NCBI GenBank assembly: GCA_045546315.1
Contig: JAZQCN010000152.1
Location: 1-14,503 of the forward strand
Direction: 5' to 3'
DNA length: 14,503 nucleotides
From: RGIG2041 sp045546315
Lineage (GTDB): Bacteria > Bacillota > Clostridia > UBA1381 > UMGS1253
The position numbers were made by a program, and so were the translations under genes. The notes beneath the pieces are model-generated. The model ran no database searches. It was not told the DNA's origin and saw only the letters and a program-made list of their open reading frames with translations. Shown in pieces: positions 7,360 through 12,744 of this stretch. Position 1 is the first letter of the stretch, and each line of letters begins with the position of its first letter.

Positions 7360-7749
7360 TCATGTTCGCCAAAACGCATCCTCAATATGTGTAACCTTCA
7401 TTTTTGACGGCTGCCCGTCTGCATCCGGTGTGTATGTAATTTCAACCACATCAAAACGGCATGGCTCATCCTCACCAATGCTGTTTTCCAGCATATACAT
7501 CTGCGCAGCACGCAATAAATTGCGACGTTTTATATGCCCGACAAACTCCGCCGGTGTACCGAATGCCGCAGTTTTTCTTGCTTTAACCTCAACAAACACC
7601 CAATACACACCGTCGCGCAACACCAAATCCAGCTCACCGCCACGGCAGACATAGTTTCTATCGACGCAGCGCAAGCCCTTTTTTTCAAGAAATCGTTTTG
7701 CTTCGCCCTCGAAGATTTTCCCGAGCGCTCTGTTTGTTTTTTCTGCCAT
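7360..7749 (-). CDS. yraN: UPF0102 / YraN family protein (endonuclease-like fold)
   Basis: A 129-residue protein of a very widespread family with the restriction-endonuclease-like (PD-(D/E)xK) fold; its cellular role is not settled, though links to Holliday junctions and genome maintenance have been proposed. Visible are the G-x-x-x-E-G-E-A helix near the start (10-17), RNYVCRGGELDLV (31-43) and FVEVKAR (52-58). The likely nuclease carboxylates and lysine are Asp41, Glu54 and Lys56. It begins four bases after the rnhB stop with a GGAG placed too far upstream (16 bases), so translation is probably coupled to rnhB. The rnhB-yraN pairing is common in Bacillota. Confidence 0.93.
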   Translation of the reverse strand: MAEKTNRALGKIFEGEAKRFLEKKGLRCVDRNYVCRGGELDLVLRDGVYWVFVEVKARKTAAFGTPAEFVGHIKRRNLLRAAQMYMLENSIGEDEPCRFDVVEITYTPDADGQPSKMKVTHIEDAFWRT

Positions 7750-7753
7750 TATT

Positions 7754-8380
7754 TTATTTCACAAACTCCTTCACACCGCGAAATGTTTTTCTGTGAATCG
7801 GACTCGGTCCGTACTGCGCAATCAGCGCGCGGTGGCGCTCCGTCGGATACGCCTTGTGTTTTTCAAATTCGTACTCCGGATACTGCTTTGCAAGCGCAAT
7901 CATCTCGCGGTCACGGCTGACTTTGGCTAAAATAGACGCCGCTGCAATGGATGCGGAAAGCGCGTCTCCCTTGACAACGGTCTGATGCGGTACATAGTCC
8001 ATTCCGCGGATGCGGTTGCCGTCGATTAAAACAAAATCTGCCGGCACCTTTAACCCTTGCACAGCGCCGTTCATGGCTTTAAAGGTTGCTTCCAAAATAT
8101 TGATGCGGTCAATTTCCTCGTGGTCGATCGCGCAAACGCAATATGCAACCGCCTTTTCTTGAATCACATCAAAAAGCGCCTCGCGCTTCTTTTCGGAAAG
8201 CTTTTTTGAATCGTTTAAGCCTTCAATCACTTCGCCCTCCGGCAAAATCACCGCCGCCGCAAACACGCTGCCCGCCAGCGGTCCGCGTCCGGCTTCATCC
8301 ACGCCGGCAATCGCCGCAAACCCCTTTGCGCGAAGCGCATTTTCGTATTTATACATATCCACTTTCACTTCTGTTTTCAT
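7754..8380 (-). CDS. rnhB: Ribonuclease HII
   Basis: Removes RNA from RNA-DNA hybrids and cuts at single misincorporated ribonucleotides. The 208-residue protein is full length. The active-site acids are placed: Asp28 and Glu29 in GVDEAGRGPLAG (26-37), Asp120 in LIDGNRI (118-124) and Asp139 in KGDALSASIAAASILAK (137-153). The region HKAYPTERHRALIAQYGPS (175-193) is also typical. ATG 8380 has AGAGGAG seven bases upstream. It lies 13 bases after the QueG-like gene and four bases before yraN, within one five-gene run. Confidence 0.97.
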   Translation of the reverse strand: MKTEVKVDMYKYENALRAKGFAAIAGVDEAGRGPLAGSVFAAAVILPEGEVIEGLNDSKKLSEKKREALFDVIQEKAVAYCVCAIDHEEIDRINILEATFKAMNGAVQGLKVPADFVLIDGNRIRGMDYVPHQTVVKGDALSASIAAASILAKVSRDREMIALAKQYPEYEFEKHKAYPTERHRALIAQYGPSPIHRKTFRGVKEFVK

Positions 8381-8393
8381 GCTAAGCTCCTCT

Positions 8394-9071
8394 TTATAAC
8401 CCTTTAGGGCAGTATCTCATACACAATCCGCAAACAGAGCCTCGACCGATATGCTGGAAATGCTCTTTCATATAGGCACTGCAGGCTGCGGCATCCACAA
8501 TCTCCTCACGCGCCATACCGGGGTGCCAGACCTTGCCGCGAATTGCCATAGCAGGACATTTTGTGGCACAAATCGTGCAGGAGCCGCAAAGGTCCGTATT
8601 TTCATTTTCCACTACTGTATTAAACGGCATATTGGTCAGAATTGTTCCAAGTCGAATACGCGGTCCGTAATTTTTACTGATAAAAAGGTCATTTTTGCCA
8701 ATACTGCCGAGCCCGGCTTGCCGGGCAGCCGCCTTGTGGCTGACGATACCGGAAAGACCGCCTTTGCCGTCCGGAATAGATTGGGAGGCAGCAACAGGCA
8801 AATAAAGATAGCCCTCGCGTTGAATGTATGTACCGATTTCAAATAAGATGCGGTCAATAAATGCGTTCGCCGTACGGTAGTGCTGAAAATAGGCAAAGGT
8901 CGGTGCATCGCCGATTTCATCAATGACAAAATCCGAAAGCCTTACGGTGATACTGATTGTATAGGGCAGCTTATCTGCATATTGCGCAGACAGGGGTGCC
9001 GTCTCGGTAAAGCCGACATCTGCCGCGCCGAGGGCGCGCAGGCGCTCTGTAACCTGCTTATTATAAAACAC
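8394..9071 (-). CDS. QueG-like two-[4Fe-4S] protein (short epoxyqueuosine reductase relative)
   Basis: The protein resembles the middle of epoxyqueuosine reductase QueG: SHKAAARQAGLGSIGKN (about 111-127), RIRLGTILTN and two ferredoxin-like Cys sets, CGSCTICATKCP (Cys162, 165, 168, 172) and Cys197 with CGLCMRYCP (Cys214, 217, 221). It stops four residues after the last cysteine, so it lacks the HEAT-repeat tRNA-binding tail of QueG, and at about 225 residues it is far shorter (QueG has about 380). Redox activity with a corrinoid or other cofactor is plausible but unproven; I would not call it QueG. The start is uncertain: GTG 9071 has GGAGG at 8 bases, while ATG 9077 lies only 2 bases from the same site. 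It heads the run with rnhB and yraN, from the promoter at 9105-9133. Confidence 0.82.
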   Translation of the reverse strand: MFYNKQVTERLRALGAADVGFTETAPLSAQYADKLPYTISITVRLSDFVIDEIGDAPTFAYFQHYRTANAFIDRILFEIGTYIQREGYLYLPVAASQSIPDGKGGLSGIVSHKAAARQAGLGSIGKNDLFISKNYGPRIRLGTILTNMPFNTVVENENTDLCGSCTICATKCPAMAIRGKVWHPGMAREEIVDAAACSAYMKEHFQHIGRGSVCGLCMRYCPKGL

Positions 9072-9104
9072 ATACATCCCCTCCAAAGGTTCATCATTAA
9101 AAAT

Positions 9105-9133
9105 ATTTTAGCACAATTTTCGTTTTTTGTCTA
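9105..9133 (-). promoter_or_regulatory. Promoter of the QueG-like-rnhB-yraN-SLH run
   Basis: On the minus strand TAGACA (9128-9133) and TAAAAT (9105-9110) are 17 bases apart, with an extended -10 TG (TGC-TAAAAT). A start near 9098 gives a leader under 30 bases. It lies back to back with the DUF4364 promoter. Confidence 0.75.
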
Positions 9134-9151
9134 TGCAACTTTAAAATTCTG

Positions 9152-9160
9152 TGGTAAAAT
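9152..9160 (+). promoter_or_regulatory. Extended -10 promoter of the DUF4364 gene
   Basis: TGG-TAAAAT, about 20 bases before the TTG start, forms an extended -10 box with no convincing -35. The string TTCTGTGGTAAAAT (9147-9160) is identical to the one before tcdA. The leader would be only about a dozen bases long. Confidence 0.6.
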
Positions 9161-9180
9161 GAAAAAGATGAGGTGATGAC

Positions 9181-9720
9181 TTGAAATACTATTGTATAAC
9201 AGACCCGGTTGAAATCCGGATTATGGTTTTATATGCCCTGCGCGAAGCAACAGAGCAAATTTCCCGTCCGCAGCTGACACATTCTTTATTGGCAAGTGCC
9301 GATGTGGATATGTTCGACATTTGTGATGCGATCGCCTTTTTGGAAAAAGCAAACGAAATCTACCGCTTTATCAATTCCGAAGGCAAAGAGATTATGGACT
9401 TAACCGACAGCGGCAGAGTGACGGTAGAATGCTTTTACAGAGACATTCCTTTGCAGGTGCGCGAATACATTGTGCAGACCTTAAAGGAGCTGCACGCTTT
9501 TAAGGAAGAACAAAACCGCGTTACGGCAAGCAGCGTGCCCGTCAGCTTCACGGAATACAGCGCACAGCTCGGTCTGCGCGAAGCGGAAAAGGATACATTA
9601 AAGCTGCAGCTGTATGCTAAAGACGAGGAAATTGCGGATTTGATGTGCAAAAATTTCAAAAAGAAGCACGCGGAAATCTACGCATATTTATTAAAGACTC
9701 TAACCGAAACAGAAGAATAA
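9181..9720 (+). CDS. DUF4364 family protein (winged-helix-like)
   Basis: A 179-residue protein of the DUF4364 family, found mainly in Clostridia. Residues about 8-80 look like a winged-helix domain: ITDPVEIRIMVLYALRE, a helix with QISRPQLTHSLL, a CDAIAFLEKANEIY helix, then a wing ending MDLTDSGRVTVECFY. The rest (about 85-179) is mixed helix and strand rich in charged residues, with FYRDIPLQVREYI typical of the family. A DNA-binding or regulatory role is often supposed but unproven. The start is TTG at 9181 with GAGGTGAT upstream; nearby ATG and GTG codons are out of frame. It is a single gene with its own promoter and terminator. Confidence 0.85.
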   Translation: MKYYCITDPVEIRIMVLYALREATEQISRPQLTHSLLASADVDMFDICDAIAFLEKANEIYRFINSEGKEIMDLTDSGRVTVECFYRDIPLQVREYIVQTLKELHAFKEEQNRVTASSVPVSFTEYSAQLGLREAEKDTLKLQLYAKDEEIADLMCKNFKKKHAEIYAYLLKTLTETEE

Positions 9721-9750
9721 AAAAAGAATCCCCGCAGGGATTCTTTTTTT
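9719..9750. terminator. Bidirectional terminator between DUF4364 and DUF89 genes
   Basis: A perfect 14-base-pair stem (9719-9732 and 9737-9750) with loop CGCA. The stem has a GC-containing core (GAATCCC) and seven A-T pairs at its base, giving a T run after the core on each strand. It touches the stop codons of both convergent genes. Confidence 0.92.
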
Positions 9751-10630
9751 ATTGCATTCTCAAATCGTTTAAAAGCATCGGGCTGAAGCGCTCTACACCG
9801 AAACGCTCGGCAAACATCGCACACTTGCACATAAAGATATAGTAAATGTTTTTGCCGCAGTAGCGCAGGGTTTCAAAATTCCCCTGCCCTTTCGCAAGCA
9901 CCACATCTGCGGCATCCATTTTTTCTTTCGCCTCTGCGCTGATTTTCTCAAGGCAGGTGCCGGCAATATTTGTGCCATTGTCCGAAACAGAGACAAGCTT
10001 ATCTAAACCAATTTGCTCTGCATCGCACATTGTCGCATCGTTTAAAACCGGCGCACCGCGCACAATCACATCGATTTGCAATTCCGGCCGCATCTTTAAA
10101 AGCGTTTCAATGAGCAGCTTGTCAAACACGATTTCTCCACAGTTGTCTGTAAGATACACCACGCGCTTTGCGCTTTTTAAATCTGTACGCAGGTTTTCAA
10201 GCTCCGCTCTGTCAATTTTCATATTTTCTGCATCGTCAATGAGAGACTGCAGCTTGCCCTCGTCTACCGAATCCATCGCACCGAAGTCGATGTAGTTTCC
10301 GAGCATTGCATAGCATACGGAAAGGTACAACGCATCTGTCGCTGCATTGATTTTTTCCTGCACAGACGGCGCTTTTTTCAGCATCCAAGCATTAAAATAG
10401 GCTTTTAATTCCGCAAAATCGTCCGTATTGCCGAACATTTCCGTCTGCAGAGCGTTGATGTCAGCAAGCACCTCCGGCGCACTCTGCGTTTTTCTTGCCG
10501 CTGCAAGGATTTTAAGTAGCCGCTGCATATACAAAAGCCTTGTTTCCTCATCCGCATTTTTCGTAAATTTGTTTAAATTTTTGTCTAACAGGCAGGTGAT
10601 GCACTGTGCACTTAATCTTGTGATGTCCAT
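9749..10630 (-). CDS. DUF89 family metal-dependent phosphatase (COG1578-type)
   Basis: Members of the DUF89 family are metal-dependent phosphatases proposed to clear damaged or surplus phosphometabolites (sugar phosphates, phosphopantetheine relatives). This 293-residue form matches the compact prokaryotic type. Visible in order are an N-terminal CxxC (Cys10-Cys13) in a helix, GNYIDFG (111-117), TDNCGEIVFDK (161-171) with the Asp-Asn metal site, RGAPVLNDATM (191-201), SDNGTNIAG (216-224) and VVLAKGQGNFETL (243-255). The substrate of this member is unknown. ATG 10630 has GGGGAG five bases upstream. It is a single gene, divergent from the PAP2 gene and convergent with the DUF4364 gene. Confidence 0.9.
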   Translation of the reverse strand: MDITRLSAQCITCLLDKNLNKFTKNADEETRLLYMQRLLKILAAARKTQSAPEVLADINALQTEMFGNTDDFAELKAYFNAWMLKKAPSVQEKINAATDALYLSVCYAMLGNYIDFGAMDSVDEGKLQSLIDDAENMKIDRAELENLRTDLKSAKRVVYLTDNCGEIVFDKLLIETLLKMRPELQIDVIVRGAPVLNDATMCDAEQIGLDKLVSVSDNGTNIAGTCLEKISAEAKEKMDAADVVLAKGQGNFETLRYCGKNIYYIFMCKCAMFAERFGVERFSPMLLNDLRMQ

Positions 10631-10658
10631 ATAAACTCCCCTTTTCGTCTATACTGAA

Positions 10659-10686
10659 ATTATACCACAACCAAAATTCTTGTCAA
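10659..10686 (-). promoter_or_regulatory. Consensus promoter of the DUF89 gene
   Basis: On the minus strand a perfect TTGACA (10681-10686) and a perfect TATAAT (10659-10664) are 16 bases apart, with an extended -10 TGG. Its -35 box overlaps the -35 box of the PAP2 promoter on the other strand. Confidence 0.9.
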
Positions 10687-10708
10687 CAGCATTAACTTGT
10701 GCTACAAT
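10680..10708 (+). promoter_or_regulatory. Promoter of the PAP2 gene
   Basis: TTGTCA (10680-10685) and TACAAT (10703-10708) are 17 bases apart, with extended -10 TGC. The -35 box shares five bases with that of the divergent DUF89 promoter. Confidence 0.75.
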
Positions 10709-10725
10709 AACAGCGAGGTGAAATT

Positions 10726-11598
10726 ATGTTTTCATTTGAACTTGGATTTTTGCAATTGCTCGAAGGGATTCGCACCCCATTTTTAGACTTTGTTTTCGAG
10801 TGTATTTCCGCCATTGGTGAGGATGTTGTTCTGATTGGATTGATGGCAATTCTCTATTTCGGCTTTGACAAGCAGTTGGCGCGGAAAATCTTTTTTTCCA
10901 CCGCGTTTTCGATCGGCGCAAACTGCATCATCAAAAACATTGTGCGTCTGCCGCGCCCGTTTGCCGGCGGCAAGGTCAGCTGTGTGCGCCCGGAAACGGC
11001 AACGGGGTATTCCTTCCCGAGCGGGCACACGCAAACCGTAGCCTCCTGGAGCGCTTCCCTTGCTCTACACGCAAAAAAGCAGTCATCCTTTCTGCTCTGC
11101 ATCATTATTACGGTTTTGGTTGCCTTTTCAAGAATGTATCTGGGTGCGCATTATCCGAGCGATGTCATCGTTGGCGCCGTTCTCGGTTTTCTTTTTGCCG
11201 CGCTCGGCAATCATTTATACGAACGCTTTACAAACAAAACCCTGCTTTGCGGCGCTGTTGTTTTCCTGCTTACACCGTTTGCCGTATACTATCTTTTCAC
11301 GCCGAATCCGCAGTATGCCGACTTTTTTAAGCTGTACGGTCTGTTTGCCGGTTTTACGCTCAGCCTTCCGTTTGAAGAACGGTTTGTTGCCTTCAATTGC
11401 GACGGTACTTTTTTAAGAAAGCTTTTGCGTATGCTATGTGCCAGCGTTCTCGCCGTCGTCATAAAAGAAGTGCTCAAAAAGCTGTTTATGTGCGATAATT
11501 TACAGCTATCGCTCATTTTAGACGCTGTGCGCTATTTCGCGCTGGCGTTCATCATCCTCGGCATTTGTCCGTGGGTATTTAAAAAGGTGAGATTATAA
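10726..11598 (+). CDS. PAP2-family membrane phosphatase
   Basis: Integral membrane phosphatase of the PAP2 superfamily, which dephosphorylates lipid phosphates such as phosphatidic acid or undecaprenyl pyrophosphate on the outer membrane face. All three catalytic motifs are visible: K-x6-RP as KNIVRLPRP (Lys70, Arg77), PSGH (98-101) and SRMYLGAHYPSD (Ser135, Arg136, His142, Asp146). Hydrophobic helices lie before, between and after them. Beyond the catalytic core (about 160) there are some 130 further residues with several more hydrophobic segments, longer than BcrC-type enzymes of about 190-200 residues, so the substrate is open. ATG 10726 follows a GAGGTG site. It is a single gene between a divergent promoter and a convergent terminator. 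Confidence 0.92.
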   Translation: MFSFELGFLQLLEGIRTPFLDFVFECISAIGEDVVLIGLMAILYFGFDKQLARKIFFSTAFSIGANCIIKNIVRLPRPFAGGKVSCVRPETATGYSFPSGHTQTVASWSASLALHAKKQSSFLLCIIITVLVAFSRMYLGAHYPSDVIVGAVLGFLFAALGNHLYERFTNKTLLCGAVVFLLTPFAVYYLFTPNPQYADFFKLYGLFAGFTLSLPFEERFVAFNCDGTFLRKLLRMLCASVLAVVIKEVLKKLFMCDNLQLSLILDAVRYFALAFIILGICPWVFKKVRL

Positions 11599-11633
11599 AT
11601 AAAAAAGACGCGCACGCCTCTTTTTTATTTATA
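11594..11633. terminator. Bidirectional AT-rich terminator between PAP2 and ROK genes
   Basis: Arms 11594-11608 and 11619-11633 form a 15-base-pair, almost purely A-T stem around a 10-base GC-rich loop, giving T runs on both strands. The stop codons of both convergent genes (11596-11598 and 11629-11631) lie inside the arms. Confidence 0.75.
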
Positions 11634-12576
11634 TACCAAGCGCCGCCGCACCGATGATGCCGGCATCGTTACCAAGTGTGGCAACGCAGAATTTTGCGCG
11701 TGGCAGGCTCGTTACATCGCCGTAGCACTCTTTATCAAGAATTGCCTGCACTCTTCTAAGAAGCGGCACGCCGGCTTTGGAAACACCGCCGCCGAGGACA
11801 ACCATCTCCGGCTGAAAAATACTGATGAGATTCACAATGCCGCACGCAAGGTAGCGCGCAAAGTTATCAACGACTTTTTCCGCTACAGGGCAGCTCTGTG
11901 CAAGCGCATCAAATACGGTTTTGCCGTTGATTTTTTCCAAATCACCGCCAACAGACTTGTACAAAATGCTGTTCGGATTCGCTTTGGCAGCGTCTTTCGT
12001 CTGTGCAATCAGCGCCGTTGCGGAAGCATACTGCTCCCAGCAGCCGCGTCTGCCGCACACGCACGACAAGCCACGCATATCAATCACCATATGCCCGACC
12101 TCACCGCCACCGTGGTTAAAGCCGTTATAAATCTTTTTATCAATGATAATACCGCCGCCGACACCGGTACCGATGGTGACCATAATTGAATGGTTTACAT
12201 CCTTGGTTGCACCGCCATACGCCTCGCCGAGTGCGGCACAGTCGGCATCGTTTGCCAAAAATACCGGAACATTAACAACCGCCTGAAGCAGCTTTGCAAT
12301 CGGGGTGTTTCTGAAATTCACATTGTCACATTCCAAAATGATGCCCGTATCCGTATTGCACCAGCCCGGCACGCCGAGTCCAATGCTTTCGATATCCTTT
12401 TCCGTTAAATTGTGCTTTTCCATCAAGGTTTGTATCAAACGGATAATATCATCCACGATTTCCTTTTCCGCTCGCTTGCCAAGCGTCGGTGTGCTTACTT
12501 TATCTGCAATCTGAAACTGTGCATCCACAAGACCGGCAACCAGGTTTGTGCCGCCGATATCTACGCCGATTCTCAT
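11629..12576 (-). CDS. ROK family sugar kinase, glucokinase type
   Basis: ATP-dependent kinase of the ROK family; the 315-residue length and motifs match Gram-positive glucokinases, which make glucose 6-phosphate. Visible are the phosphate loop DIGGTN (6-11), GLGVPG (66-71), the catalytic Asp110 in LANDADCAALGE (107-118), GTGVGGGI (136-143), and the zinc site made by His162 (GGGEVGHM) and CVCGRRGC (Cys172, 174, 179), followed by WEQYAS. GGGV (about 264) is the adenosine loop. It has no N-terminal helix-turn-helix, so it is an enzyme and not a ROK repressor. ATG 12576 has AAAGGA nine bases upstream. Divergent pairing with a glycoside-hydrolase-like gene fits carbohydrate use; the sugar could be glucose or a related hexose. 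Confidence 0.93.
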   Translation of the reverse strand: MRIGVDIGGTNLVAGLVDAQFQIADKVSTPTLGKRAEKEIVDDIIRLIQTLMEKHNLTEKDIESIGLGVPGWCNTDTGIILECDNVNFRNTPIAKLLQAVVNVPVFLANDADCAALGEAYGGATKDVNHSIMVTIGTGVGGGIIIDKKIYNGFNHGGGEVGHMVIDMRGLSCVCGRRGCWEQYASATALIAQTKDAAKANPNSILYKSVGGDLEKINGKTVFDALAQSCPVAEKVVDNFARYLACGIVNLISIFQPEMVVLGGGVSKAGVPLLRRVQAILDKECYGDVTSLPRAKFCVATLGNDAGIIGAAALGI

Positions 12577-12620
12577 ATTCCTTCATCCTTTCAATTGATG
12601 CTCATATTTTTGCTCTTAAT

Positions 12621-12648
12621 AGTATATCACAAACTCCTATATTGTCAA
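12621..12648 (-). promoter_or_regulatory. Promoter of the ROK kinase gene
   Basis: On the minus strand TTGACA (12643-12648) and TATACT (12621-12626) are 16 bases apart, with extended -10 TGA. It gives a leader of about 40 bases. Confidence 0.85.
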
Positions 12649-12670
12649 TGCGAAAGATAATGCAAAAAGT

Positions 12671-12697
12671 ATTGACGATTGTGCATTGACTTTGTGC
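12671..12697 (+). repeat. Tandem direct repeat over the hydrolase promoter
   Basis: Two adjacent copies of ATTGAC-N(1-2)-TTGTGC lie at 12671-12684 and 12685-12697. The second copy contains the -35 box of the plus-strand promoter. The arrangement would suit a transcription factor binding site, but a chance duplication of a promoter element is also possible. Confidence 0.6.
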
Positions 12698-12714
12698 GTG
12701 CGGTAAGTTATAAC
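12686..12714 (+). promoter_or_regulatory. Promoter of the glycoside-hydrolase-like gene
   Basis: TTGACT (12686-12691) and TATAAC (12709-12714) are 17 bases apart, followed by a leader of about 25 bases with AGGAGG at 12731-12736. Confidence 0.8.
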
Positions 12715-12744
12715 TAAAGTAGCATCATTAAGGAGGTTTTTTCC

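Noticed and set aside
6735..7394. A 219-codon open frame on the plus strand opposite the exported protein gene
   Set aside because: It is antisense to a gene with a signal peptide, ribosome site and operon spacing. Its translation is rich in His, Arg, Cys and Ile with no recognisable domain, as expected of a shadow frame.
9111..9154. Possible overlap of the divergent QueG-like and DUF4364 promoters, as at 10680
   Set aside because: The minus-strand promoter ends at 9133 and the plus-strand -10 starts at 9152. The plus promoter lacks a clear -35, so true overlap of boxes cannot be shown.
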